A DNA stretch of 43,072 bases from Pseudofrankia coriaricola. GTDB lineage: Bacteria; Actinomycetota; Actinomycetes; Frankiales; Frankiaceae. Of this stretch, positions 8,930-17,294 are shown piece by piece; positions within the stretch are counted from its first letter, which is position 1, and each line of letters begins with the position of its first letter. The stretch is from the NCBI RefSeq assembly GCF_001854805.1, contig NZ_MBLO01000050.1, positions 1-43,072 on the forward strand, given 5' to 3'. Below the pieces are notes generated by a model. It ran no database searches and had not been told where the DNA came from. It was given only the letters and a program-made list of their open reading frames with translations. The translations under genes were made by a program, and so were the position numbers.

Positions 8930-9253
8930 GTGTCGGCGCCTCCCGACCCCGCTGCCGAGGCTGAGGCCGCCGAGTTCGAGCGCGGCCTGCACGCGATCAG
9001 GGTTCATGCGGCTGGCCATGGCACCACCGAGGTGCCCCATGGCTACGTCGACGAGTCCGGGTTCCCGCTCGCCGTCTGGGTCGCGGTCCAACGTGAGGCG
9101 CACCTGGAGCAGCGGCTCGGGGACGCTCGACGGGCGGCACTTGTGCGGCTTCCGGGGTGGCGGTGGCTGTGGCGGTTGTCTGCCCGACTCGATCGCTGTG
9201 ACCTTTTGCGTCCCCACTCCGAACTGGAAAACGACTCATCGCAGGCCAGGTAG
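8930..9253 (+). CDS. Small helicase-associated (HA) domain protein, possibly a fragment
   Basis: This 107-residue ORF contains one recognisable helicase-associated domain (PF03457-like): HGTTEVPHGYVDESGFPLAV, then Trp, an Arg-rich stretch, and the closing LPGWRW. In the family these repeats follow superfamily-2 helicases in long actinobacterial proteins. Here no helicase part is present on either side, so the ORF is either a free-standing repeat or the end of a lost gene. The GTG at 8930 has no good ribosome site. The stop lies ten bases before the carbonic anhydrase start, so the two could share a transcript. The product call rests on a short motif. Confidence 0.5.
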   Translation: MSAPPDPAAEAEAAEFERGLHAIRVHAAGHGTTEVPHGYVDESGFPLAVWVAVQREAHLEQRLGDARRAALVRLPGWRWLWRLSARLDRCDLLRPHSELENDSSQAR

Positions 9254-9263
9254 GTTGCTGCGC

Positions 9264-9899
9264 ATGCCCGACCTCGCACCCGCCTCGCCCGCCGACGCGT
9301 ATGCGGCCCTGCTGGAGGGCAACGCGCGGTTTGTGCATGGGGAACGGCTTCATCCCAATCAGGACGCCGACCGCCGATCAGCGGTGGTGCCGCGGCAGCG
9401 CCCGTTCGCGGTGCTGTTCGGATGTTCCGACTCCAGGCTCGCCGCCGAGATCATCTTTGACCGGGGGCTGGGCGACCTGTTCGTGGTCCGTACCGCTGGC
9501 CATGTCGCGGGCCCCGAGGTGCTGGGCAGTATCGAGTACGGCGTCCATGTGCTGGGGGCGCCACTGGTCGTCGTCCTTGGTCATGACTCGTGCGGCGCCG
9601 TCACCGCCGCATCCGAGGCTGACCGCGACGGGGTGGCGCCGGCTGGCTATATCGGAGACGTGGTGGAACGGGTCATGCCCAGCATCCTGTGGGCGCGCGC
9701 GGCGGGATGCACCGACATCGACCAGTTCGTCCTGGCCCACATCCGCCGGACGGTCGACGGGCTGGTGGGACGGTCGGCCCTGCTGGCGACCGAGGTCGCG
9801 GCAGGCCGGTGCGCGATCGTCGGACTGTCCTACCGTCTGGCGGACGGCACCGTCAGCGCCGTATCCCGTAAGGGGCCTCTCCCCGAGGTGGTCCGATGA
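9264..9899 (+). CDS. Beta-class carbonic anhydrase
   Basis: This 211-residue enzyme interconverts CO2 and bicarbonate in the cytoplasm. Zinc ligands Cys54 (FGCSDSR), His107 and Cys110 (GHDSCGAV) are present, as is the Asp56/Arg58 dyad, so it should be active. The length is usual for a bacterial beta-carbonic anhydrase. The frame is open upstream to 8919, but the extra residues are low-complexity. The ATG at 9264, preceded by AGGTAGG eight bases away, is the sensible start. It is convergent with the nitrate-assimilation genes. Bicarbonate supply for carboxylations or pH control is the likely role. Confidence 0.92.
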   Translation: MPDLAPASPADAYAALLEGNARFVHGERLHPNQDADRRSAVVPRQRPFAVLFGCSDSRLAAEIIFDRGLGDLFVVRTAGHVAGPEVLGSIEYGVHVLGAPLVVVLGHDSCGAVTAASEADRDGVAPAGYIGDVVERVMPSILWARAAGCTDIDQFVLAHIRRTVDGLVGRSALLATEVAAGRCAIVGLSYRLADGTVSAVSRKGPLPEVVR

Positions 9900-9989
9900 T
9901 CCACGCGAGCGCCCCGATCTGCGCGAACGATCGAGCGCCCGGCCGGCGGGAGCGGTGTCCGCTGGCCGCGCCGGGGGGCAGACCGGACA

Positions 9990-10136
9990 GCCTTGGATGC
10001 TGTGAACAGGGTCTGACCGGGCATGCCGACGATCGCGGTTGTCATCGATGACCTGGCCGAACTGATCGATCGCCCGGTAGAGATGGGTCCACCGGCCGGC
10101 GACCCTCAGATGCAGGATGCGTTGCCGGGTGTGCAT
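9990..10136 (-). pseudogene. IS6-family transposase remnant
   Basis: A short minus-strand stretch translates to LRVAGRWTHLYRAIDQFGQV followed by ID. This matches the core of IS6/IS26-type DDE transposases, where a G-x-W-x-Y-L-Y-R-A-[IV]-D-x-x-G segment contains a catalytic Asp. The frame then degenerates, and no start, flanking helix-turn-helix or inverted repeats can be seen. It is a dead fragment in the gap between the convergent carbonic anhydrase and nirD genes. Confidence 0.6.
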
Positions 10137-10187
10137 GTGGTGCAGACTGATCGGTGGATGGTCGGGGATGTAGCGCTCGACGGAGGG

Positions 10188-10541
10188 TCAGTATTGACCG
10201 ACGGCGACCTCGATGATTCCGTCGTCGCTGACCCGGATTGGGTAGCAGGTCAGGGGCGGCGCTCCGCTGGGTGATGTGCCGGTGGCCAGGTCGAAGGTGT
10301 TGCTGTGCAGGGGGCAGATGACGATCGTTTCGTCGGTTTGGCCGTCGGCGAGTGGGCCGCCGGCGTGTGGGCAGGACGCGTCGGTCGCCTGTAGCCGGCC
10401 GGAGCGCAGCCGGAAGACGGCGATCTGCTGGCCGGCCGCCGCGTAGGCTCGGGCCTCACCGATCGGGATCTCGGACAGTGGGCCGAGGCGGTGGAAGACG
10501 CCGTCCGGGCTGGTGTGGGTTGTTTCGGTGGTCGGGTTCAT
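10188..10541 (-). CDS. nirD: Nitrite reductase [NAD(P)H] small subunit (Rieske-type)
   Basis: This 117-residue protein is the small subunit of assimilatory nitrite reductase, which with NirB reduces nitrite to ammonium. It has a Rieske-like fold with CPHAGGPL (Cys57, His59) and CPLHSNTFDL (Cys76, His79). These give a full C-x-H...C-x2-H set, so unlike many NirD proteins it may still bind a [2Fe-2S] cluster. Its ATG at 10541 overlaps the nirB stop in an ATGA, so translation is coupled. It is the last gene of the minus-strand order nasA-nirB-nirD. Confidence 0.92.
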   Translation of the reverse strand: MNPTTETTHTSPDGVFHRLGPLSEIPIGEARAYAAAGQQIAVFRLRSGRLQATDASCPHAGGPLADGQTDETIVICPLHSNTFDLATGTSPSGAPPLTCYPIRVSDDGIIEVAVGQY

Positions 10542-13048
10542 CGCATTGGCACTTTCGGCAGTTCGACCAGTGGCAGGGAGGTCTGGAACTGGCCCGGTGT
10601 GGCCGGGTCGCGGCCCTCCAGCCACGGGTCGGTGTAGGCGTCGATCGCCTGCTGCATGCGGGCGTCGAGATCGGCGGCGATGCCGTCGCTGTCCCCGACG
10701 ACGATGGCGCGGATCTTGTCGATTCCGAGGCGGGGGACGAAGCTGTAGGTCCGTTCCAGCCATTTCGCGTTTTCGCGGTAGTACTGCAGGAACCGTCCGG
10801 TGAGCGTGATGACTTGCTCGGGGGTGTCGACGGTGGCGAGCAGGTCGCCTTTGCGGACGTGCGCTCCGGCGGCGCCGCCGACGTAGATCTGCCACTGGCC
10901 GCCCTCGATCGCGACCGCGCCGAGGTCCTTGACCAGGGCCTCGGCGCAGTTACGGGGGCAGCCGGTGACGGCGAGTTTCAGCTTTGCCGGACTTTCCAAT
11001 CCCTGGAAGCGTTTTTCGATGGCGATGCCCAGCGCGGTGGAGTCACCTAGCCCGTAGCGGCAGAACTCCAGCCCGACGCAGGTTTTCACGGTGCGGAAGC
11101 TCTTGCCGTAGGCGTAGCCCGAGGGCATGTCCAGGTCGGACCACACCTTCGGGAGGTCTTCCTTGCGGACGCCGAGCAGGTCGATACGCTGCCCGCCGGT
11201 GATTTTGACCATGGGGATGTTGTACTTGTCGGCTACGTCGGCGATCCGTCGCAGCTGGGCCGGGGTGGTGACGCCGCCGGCGATCTGCGGGACGACGGAG
11301 AACGTGCCGTCTTTCTGGATGTTGGCGTGGACCCGGTCGTTGATGAACCGGGCATCGCGTTCGTCGATGTAGTCGCGGCCCCACACGGTACGCAGCAGGG
11401 AAGTCAGCGCCATCTTGCTGCCCGCGTCCTCCTGGCCGCCGGGGGCGAGCGCGTCGAATACCGCGGACACCGAACGCAGCTCGCGTTCCCGCAGCGCGGT
11501 GATGAGCGTCGGCTTGTCCATGGGGATGGCCGGCACGTACCAGTCCGCCGACTCGTCCCGTTCGACGGCGCCGCCGGCGGCCCATTCCACGATTTGCGCG
11601 ACCAGGGTCTTGCAGGAGCCGCAGCCTTTGCCGGCTCGGGTGGTGGCCATCACCCCGCTCACGGTCTTCTGACCGGAGGTGACGCAGGCGACGAGGGAGG
11701 CTTTGGTCACCCCGTTGCAGTTGCAGACCTGGGTGTCGTCGGCGAGTTCGGCGGCCCCGACCGCCTCTGGCGGGGTACCGAGATCGAACAGCATCTCGAG
11801 GCGGGCTTCGGGCAGCGGTAGGCCCCGGTCGAACGCCTGGATGAGGAAGGCGGCCTTGCGGACGTCGCCGAGCAGGGTGGCGCCGACGAGTTTCCCGTCC
11901 CGGATGACGATGCTCTTGTACACGCCGTGTTTCGGTTCGACGAACCGGACGATCTCGTCGTCGGCGTGTTCGGGTTCCTTCAGTCCCATGGACGTGACGT
12001 CGACGCCCGCGACCTTGAGCTTTGTAGCGATCTTCGACCCGTGGTAGGTGGCGGCCGGATTCGTGCCGGTGACGTGGTCGGCGAGCACGATTGCCTGTTC
12101 CCACAGCGGGGCGACCAGCCCGTACACCTCGCCGCGGTGCTGGGCGCACTCGCCGACGACGTAGATGTCGGGGTCGTCGACGGCGCGCATCTGGTCGTCG
12201 ACGACGATCGCTCGCTCGACGTCCAGGCCGGCGTGGGCGCCGAGTTCGCTGTTGGGCCGGATACCGGCGGCGATCACCACCATGTCCGCGGGGATGTGGG
12301 TGCCGTCCGCGAGGGTGACCCCGACAACCGCATCGTCGCCGAGTACGGCGGTCGTCATCGCCAGGGTGTGCACCGTGATGCCGAGGGCCTCGACGCCGCG
12401 CCGCAGGATCTGTCCGGCCTCCGCGTCGAGCTGGGCGTTCATCAGGGTTGGTGCGGCGTGCAGCAGGTGGACGTCCAGGCCGTGGTTCTGCAGCCCGCGG
12501 GCTGCCTCCAGACCGAGGAGGCCGCCGCCGATCACGACGGCGGCGCGGTGGCCTCGGGCGGCGGCGATCATCTGCCGGCAGTCATCCAGGGTGCGGAACG
12601 CGAAGACCCCCGGCGTGAGCCCGCCGTCGGGCTGGTACACGCCGTCGATCGGGGGGATGAACGCCCGGCTACCGGTCGCGATCATCAGCTTGTCATAGCC
12701 GACAGCGGTGCCGTCGGCGGCGAACACGGCTTTCGCGTAGCGGTCGATCCGGGTGACACGGACCCCGGCGTGCAGCCGGATGCCGTTCGAGCGGTACCAG
12801 TCGAGCGGGTTGAGGAAGATCTCCTTCTCGTCCTCTATCCCGGCGAGGACGTTCGACAGCAGGATCCGGTTGTAGTTGCCGTATGGCTCGTCGCCGAAGA
12901 CGGTGATGTCGAACAGGCTCGCGCCGCCGCGGGTGAGGATCTCCTCGATCGTCCGGACGCCGGCCATCCCGTTGCCGATCACGACGAGGTGCTGACGGGG
13001 TGGTTCGGTGGGCTGCCGCTGGGCCGGCATGGACGTGATGGTGGTCAT
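10538..13048 (-). CDS. nirB: Nitrite reductase [NAD(P)H] large subunit
   Basis: This 836-residue siroheme enzyme transfers six electrons from NAD(P)H to nitrite, giving ammonium. Domains in order: an FAD/NAD(P)H oxidoreductase with VVIGNGMAG (22-30) and a second dinucleotide site VVIGGGLLGLEAA (171-183); a BFD-type [2Fe-2S] module with Cys442, Cys444, Cys476 and Cys479; a ferredoxin-like half domain; and the siroheme/[4Fe-4S] site TCVGLEFC (Cys657, Cys663) and TGCPRNC (Cys697, Cys701). All cofactor ligands are present and the length is normal. The gene starts five bases after the nasA stop and overlaps nirD by four bases, so the three genes form one operon. Confidence 0.95.
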   Translation of the reverse strand: MTTITSMPAQRQPTEPPRQHLVVIGNGMAGVRTIEEILTRGGASLFDITVFGDEPYGNYNRILLSNVLAGIEDEKEIFLNPLDWYRSNGIRLHAGVRVTRIDRYAKAVFAADGTAVGYDKLMIATGSRAFIPPIDGVYQPDGGLTPGVFAFRTLDDCRQMIAAARGHRAAVVIGGGLLGLEAARGLQNHGLDVHLLHAAPTLMNAQLDAEAGQILRRGVEALGITVHTLAMTTAVLGDDAVVGVTLADGTHIPADMVVIAAGIRPNSELGAHAGLDVERAIVVDDQMRAVDDPDIYVVGECAQHRGEVYGLVAPLWEQAIVLADHVTGTNPAATYHGSKIATKLKVAGVDVTSMGLKEPEHADDEIVRFVEPKHGVYKSIVIRDGKLVGATLLGDVRKAAFLIQAFDRGLPLPEARLEMLFDLGTPPEAVGAAELADDTQVCNCNGVTKASLVACVTSGQKTVSGVMATTRAGKGCGSCKTLVAQIVEWAAGGAVERDESADWYVPAIPMDKPTLITALRERELRSVSAVFDALAPGGQEDAGSKMALTSLLRTVWGRDYIDERDARFINDRVHANIQKDGTFSVVPQIAGGVTTPAQLRRIADVADKYNIPMVKITGGQRIDLLGVRKEDLPKVWSDLDMPSGYAYGKSFRTVKTCVGLEFCRYGLGDSTALGIAIEKRFQGLESPAKLKLAVTGCPRNCAEALVKDLGAVAIEGGQWQIYVGGAAGAHVRKGDLLATVDTPEQVITLTGRFLQYYRENAKWLERTYSFVPRLGIDKIRAIVVGDSDGIAADLDARMQQAIDAYTDPWLEGRDPATPGQFQTSLPLVELPKVPMR

Positions 13049-13053
13049 CGGGC

Positions 13054-13401
13054 TCAGACCTCGATGAGGCCGAGGTCGACGACCGCCGTGCCGGTGACCC
13101 CTTCGGGTGCGGCCAGGTGCACGTCTATGCGGGTGTCACCGAGGAGGTCCTCCACCACCCGGAGAGGGACGTGGGTCTCGCCCTTGGCGCCGATCGGGAA
13201 GTAGCGCATCGGCGCCCCGTCCCGCAGTATCACGATGTAGATCAGCTCGTCGGTGGAGTTGCCGCCACGGAAGTACACCGGCTGGGTGGTGGCGCCGGGC
13301 GGGACCACGTAGCTCAGCGAGGGGTCGAGAAGAAACGGCTTCTGCAGACCGTGGCCCTCGAAAGCGAAGACGCCGTGGAGGAAACGTGGCGTACTGTGCA
13401 T
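13054..13401 (-). CDS. Internal in-frame ORF: C-terminal domain of the nasA frame, possible separate product
   Basis: The last 115 codons of the nasA frame begin with an ATG at 13401 preceded by GGAAGGA seven bases upstream, a much better ribosome site than expected inside a gene. The segment (RFLHGVFAFEGHGL, YFRGGNSTDELIYIVILRDG, PMRYFPIGAKGETHVPL) reads as a compact beta-rich domain of its own and is not part of the molybdopterin fold. Thus it may be made both as a fusion tail and as a free protein. Alternatively, two genes were joined by loss of a stop codon or by a sequencing error. I do not recognise its function; its place suggests a nitrate-reductase accessory role. Confidence 0.5.
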   Translation of the reverse strand: MHSTPRFLHGVFAFEGHGLQKPFLLDPSLSYVVPPGATTQPVYFRGGNSTDELIYIVILRDGAPMRYFPIGAKGETHVPLRVVEDLLGDTRIDVHLAAPEGVTGTAVVDLGLIEV

Positions 13402-15600
13402 GCGGCGGTCCTTCCGGATCGGTGCGGACGTTGGAGCCGGAGCGCTGTCAGCAGGCGGCCGGGTCGCCGTGCCGATATCGGCCAACGGCACGGTTGCGCC
13501 GGTCGGCAGGGTGTCGCCACCGTCGGGCAGGCCGTCCAGGCGGCGGATCGCGACCGCGCACGCCTTGAACTCCGGCATCCGGGACGTGGGGTCCAGCACC
13601 GGATTGGTCAGCACGTTGGCGGTGGACAGCCCACCCCAATGGAACGGGGCGAACAGTGTGTCGGGGCGGATGGTGTCGGTGACCCGGGCACGGAACACCG
13701 CCCGGCCTCGCCGGGAGGTCACCTCGACCAGGTCCCCGCCGGCGATCCCGTGCCGGTGCGCGAGCGTCGGGTGGATCTCGACGAAAGGGTCCGGGTCGGC
13801 CGTCAGCAACGCCCGTACCCGGCGAGTCTGCGTGCCGGACTGGTATTGCTGCATGGTTCGCCCGGTGGTCAGGTAGTGCGGGTAGTCCTGGTCAGGCTGT
13901 TCCACGGCTCCCCGGTGGCGGACCGGCACGAAACGGGCCCGCCCGTCGGCGGTGGCGAACCGGTCGGCGAACAGCCGAGGGGTGCCCGGGTGATTGACGT
14001 CGGGGCACGGCCAGAACACCCCGCGTTCGGCGGCGATGCGTTCGTAGGTGATTCCCGCGTAGTCGGCGAGGCCGCCGGCGCTGGCCCGGCGCAGCTCGTC
14101 GAACACCTCCCGCGGCGAGTCGGTGAAGAACTGCCCGCGGCCGAGCCGGCTCGCGAGGTCGGCGAACACCTGCAGGTCGGTCCATACCCCAGGTGGTGGT
14201 GGCAGGGCGGCGCGGCGCAGCAGGACCCGGCCCTCCAGGTTGGTCATCGTCCCCTCCTCTTCCGCCCACTGCGCGGTCGGCAGCACCACGTCGGCGAGCT
14301 GCGCGGTCTCGGAGAGGAAGAAGTCGGACACGGCGAGGAAATCCAATGCGGCGAGCCGGCGGGCGACCCGGTTGGCGTCCGGGGCGGACACCGCCGGGTT
14401 GGATGCGACCACCAGCAGTGCCCTCACCCCGCCGTCGGTACCCAGCGCGTCGAGCATCTCGAACGCCGACAGGCCGGGCTCGGGCAGCTCGTCCGGGTCG
14501 ACGCCCCAGACCGCGGCGACGTGCGCCCGGTCCGCCGGGTCGGACAGTTTCCGGTAGCCGGGGAGCTGGTCGGCTTTCTGGCCGTGTTCCCGGCCGCCCT
14601 GCCCGTTGCCCTGGCCGGTGACCGTGCCGTAGCCCGAGAAGGGCCGCCCGGGCAGCCCCAGCGCGAGCGCCAGGTTGATCCACGCGGTCGCCGTGTCAGT
14701 ACCGGACGCGGACTGCTCGGCGCCCCGCGCGGTGAGCACCATCGCGCTGTCCGCCTCGGCCAGCACGCGGACGACCTGACGGAGGTCCGCCTCGGGCACG
14801 CCGGTGATCCGTTCCACCCGGCCCGGCCAGTAGGCGACGACCGCCTGGCGTACCGCGTCGAACTCGACAGTCCGAGCGGCCACGTACTCGTCGTCGACCA
14901 GGCCGTCGCGGATCGCGATGTGTAGCAGCCCGTTGGCCAGCGCCAGGTCGCTGCCCGGGGTGTTCTGCAGGTGCAGGAACGCCCCGCGGGCGGTCGCGGT
15001 GGCGCGCGGGTCCACGACGATGTGCTGGGCTCCGGCCGCCCGGCCGGCGTCGAACCACTGCATCGCCGGTGGCATGGTGTCCGCCGGGTTGCTGCCGACG
15101 AGCAGCACCGCCTGCGCTTCGGCGATGTCGGCGACCGGGAACGGCAGCCCCCGGTCGATCCCGAATGCCCGGCCGCTGGCGGCGGCGGCGGAGGACATGC
15201 AGAATCGGCCGTTGTAGTCGATCGACCGGCTACCCAGGCCCACCCGGACGAACTTGCCCAGCGTGTAGGCCTTCTCGTTGGTCAGTCCACCTCCGCCGAA
15301 GCAGCCGACGCTGTCCGGGCCGTACCGGGACTGACAGTCCTGGATCGCCGCGGTGATCCGGCCCATGGCCTCATCCCACGACGCCGGGCGCAGCTCGCCG
15401 GGCCGGTCACGGACCAGCGGTGTCGTCAGCCGCTCCCCGTGGTCGAGCAGGTCCGCCGCCGTCCATCCTTTCGAACACAACCCGCCCCGGTTGGTCGGGA
15501 AGTCGTCCTGCGGCGTGAGGGTCACCGACACCGGGCCTGGGCGAAGCTCGATCCCGCACTGCAGCGAGCAATAGGGGCAGTGCGTCGCGGTGGCAGTCAT
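13054..15600 (-). CDS. nasA: Assimilatory nitrate reductase catalytic subunit with extra C-terminal domain
   Basis: This 848-residue molybdopterin oxidoreductase reduces nitrate to nitrite. Near the N-terminus HCPYCSLQC plus Cys42 form the [4Fe-4S] site (Cys8, Cys11, Cys15, Cys42). The molybdopterin-binding body and the molydopterin-dinucleotide-binding domain (ending near LDGLPDGGDTLPTGATVP) follow. The enzyme would normally end about residue 700-730. Here the frame continues through a Pro/Ala-rich linker into an unrelated 115-residue domain (see 13054-13401). The BFD-like [2Fe-2S] tail of some NasA proteins is not present. A GGGGAG ribosome site precedes the ATG. It heads the minus-strand operon nasA-nirB-nirD and is divergent from narK. 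Confidence 0.92.
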   Translation of the reverse strand: MTATATHCPYCSLQCGIELRPGPVSVTLTPQDDFPTNRGGLCSKGWTAADLLDHGERLTTPLVRDRPGELRPASWDEAMGRITAAIQDCQSRYGPDSVGCFGGGGLTNEKAYTLGKFVRVGLGSRSIDYNGRFCMSSAAAASGRAFGIDRGLPFPVADIAEAQAVLLVGSNPADTMPPAMQWFDAGRAAGAQHIVVDPRATATARGAFLHLQNTPGSDLALANGLLHIAIRDGLVDDEYVAARTVEFDAVRQAVVAYWPGRVERITGVPEADLRQVVRVLAEADSAMVLTARGAEQSASGTDTATAWINLALALGLPGRPFSGYGTVTGQGNGQGGREHGQKADQLPGYRKLSDPADRAHVAAVWGVDPDELPEPGLSAFEMLDALGTDGGVRALLVVASNPAVSAPDANRVARRLAALDFLAVSDFFLSETAQLADVVLPTAQWAEEEGTMTNLEGRVLLRRAALPPPPGVWTDLQVFADLASRLGRGQFFTDSPREVFDELRRASAGGLADYAGITYERIAAERGVFWPCPDVNHPGTPRLFADRFATADGRARFVPVRHRGAVEQPDQDYPHYLTTGRTMQQYQSGTQTRRVRALLTADPDPFVEIHPTLAHRHGIAGGDLVEVTSRRGRAVFRARVTDTIRPDTLFAPFHWGGLSTANVLTNPVLDPTSRMPEFKACAVAIRRLDGLPDGGDTLPTGATVPLADIGTATRPPADSAPAPTSAPIRKDRRMHSTPRFLHGVFAFEGHGLQKPFLLDPSLSYVVPPGATTQPVYFRGGNSTDELIYIVILRDGAPMRYFPIGAKGETHVPLRVVEDLLGDTRIDVHLAAPEGVTGTAVVDLGLIEV

Positions 15601-15809
15601 CGTCTCCCCACCGCCGCATCCGTGGCCACAGACGACATGGTCGGATCCACCGGTTTCGTCGCCGTGCCCCGCGTGTTACCTACCGCTACAGGGATCCGGC
15701 CTCCAGCCGTCGACCGCACCTGCATGCGAGCCCGGCGCAGTTGACCCGCGACCGACCGCGACACCCATGGTCTGACGGTGCGCCAGGCAATCCGATACCC
15801 ATACGGCTT

Positions 15810-15837
15810 GTTACACGCGTGCCATGGGCGACGTAAC
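15810..15837. promoter_or_regulatory. Candidate operator in the nasA-narK divergent promoter region
   Basis: GTTAC (15810-15814) and GTAAC (15833-15837) form an inverted repeat around a central palindromic GCCATGGGC, 51 bases upstream of the narK start. GTTAC resembles the first half-site of actinobacterial GlnR boxes (gTnAc-n6-GaAAc), but the second half-site is poor. A further GTTAC is at 15675-15679, nearer nasA. Nitrogen control by GlnR would be expected for these genes; the site itself is tentative. Confidence 0.3.
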
Positions 15838-15887
15838 GGAGCGCACCTACCGTGATCGGACCGGCCCGACCTCGGAGGAACGCGCCT

Positions 15888-17270
15888 ATGAGCACCTCGC
15901 TGGATGATGTTCCGCCGTCCGGATCCGTCACCATTCCTGCCCAACGTGGCCGGTGGATCGAGGACTGGCGGCCCGAGGACACCACATTCTGGTCCGGTGG
16001 CGGCGCGACGGTCGCGCGACGAAACCTGATCTTCTCCATCGTCTCGGAACACATCGGCTTCTCGATCTGGAGCCTGTGGTCCGTCCTCGTGCTGTTCCTC
16101 GGCCCAGAATATCATATCGACGCGGCCGGGAAATTTCTGCTGACGACGGTTCCCACCCTCGTCGGGGCGGTGCTTCGGCTGCCCTACACCTTCGCCGTGG
16201 CAAGGTTCGGCGGCCGGAACTGGACCATCTTCAGCGCTTCGGTGCTGCTGGTCCCGACCGTTCTGGCCGCGATCGTGCTCAAACCCGGCGTCTCCTACAG
16301 CACCCTGATCATCGTGGCGGCGGTCGCCGGTGTCGGCGGCGGCAACTTCGCCTCGTCGATGACGAACATCAACGCCTACTTTCCCGAGCGACTCAAGGGG
16401 CGCGCCCTCGGCCTCAACGCCGGCGGCGGCAACATCGGCGTCGCCGCCGTCCAACTCGTCGGCCTGCTCGTGCTCGCCACCGCAGGCAAAGGCCACCCCC
16501 GGGTCGTGCTCGCCATCTACATCCCACTCATCGTCCTCGCCGCGCTCGGCTCCTACCTGTTCATGGACAACCTCACCTCCGCCCGGAACGACAAACGAGC
16601 CATGCGCGACGTCTGCCGGGACGGCTACACCTGGATCATGTCTGTGCTCTACATCGGCACCTTCGGCTCGTTCATCGGCTTCGGCTTCGCCTTCGGCCAG
16701 GTACTGCAGGTCCAGTTCAAATCCGACTTCTCTACCCCGATCAAGGCCGCCTACCTGACCTTCCTGGGACCGCTGCTGGGATCGTTGGTCCGGCCGGTAG
16801 GCGGCGCCATGGCCGACCGTGTCGGCGGCGCCAAGGTGACCTTTTGGAACTTCGTCGCGATGGCCGTCAGCGCGGCGCTGGTGCTGATCGCCTCATTGGA
16901 GAAATCGCTGGCGCTGTTCCTGGCCGGGTTCATCGCGCTGTTCGTCTTCAGCGGCGTAGGGAACGGCTCGAGCTACAAGATGATCCCGGCTATCTTTCGG
17001 GCGAAATCGAAGCTGCTCATCGCCGATGGGGCGGACGCGACCATCTCCGACCGGGAGGCCCGCCGGCTGGCTGGTGCCCTCATCGGCATCGCCGGGGCGA
17101 TCGGCGCCTTCGGCGGAGTCCTGGTCAACCTCGCCTTCCGCCAGTCCTTCCTCACCTACAAGACCGGAAACGGCGCCTACATCGCCTTCATCGCCTACTA
17201 CGCAATCTGCTTCGCCCTCACCTGGTACACGTTCCTCCGGCCTTCACCGAAGAAGCTCGCCGGAATCTGA
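15888..17270 (+). CDS. narK: Nitrate/nitrite transporter, MFS (NarK/NasA-permease type)
   Basis: This 460-residue twelve-helix major-facilitator protein belongs to the nitrate/nitrite porter group. It carries two Gly-rich nitrate signatures: GVGGGNFASSMTNINAYFP followed by RLKGRALGLNAGGGN in the first half, and SGVGNGSSYKMIPAIF in the second. The ATG at 15888 is chosen because GGAGGAA lies seven bases upstream; the longer frame from 15852 lacks such a site. An insertion near residue 385 (SKLLIADGADATISDREARR) in the loop before the tenth helix is typical of actinobacterial members. It is divergent from nasA-nirB-nirD and presumably brings in the nitrate they reduce. Confidence 0.93.
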   Translation: MSTSLDDVPPSGSVTIPAQRGRWIEDWRPEDTTFWSGGGATVARRNLIFSIVSEHIGFSIWSLWSVLVLFLGPEYHIDAAGKFLLTTVPTLVGAVLRLPYTFAVARFGGRNWTIFSASVLLVPTVLAAIVLKPGVSYSTLIIVAAVAGVGGGNFASSMTNINAYFPERLKGRALGLNAGGGNIGVAAVQLVGLLVLATAGKGHPRVVLAIYIPLIVLAALGSYLFMDNLTSARNDKRAMRDVCRDGYTWIMSVLYIGTFGSFIGFGFAFGQVLQVQFKSDFSTPIKAAYLTFLGPLLGSLVRPVGGAMADRVGGAKVTFWNFVAMAVSAALVLIASLEKSLALFLAGFIALFVFSGVGNGSSYKMIPAIFRAKSKLLIADGADATISDREARRLAGALIGIAGAIGAFGGVLVNLAFRQSFLTYKTGNGAYIAFIAYYAICFALTWYTFLRPSPKKLAGI

Positions 17271-17294
17271 CAGCACCCAACGCCTACATCCACG

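Noticed and set aside
13117-14925. A 602-codon plus-strand open frame opposite nasA
   Set aside because: Antisense shadow of a clear molybdopterin enzyme; no start signal or domain.
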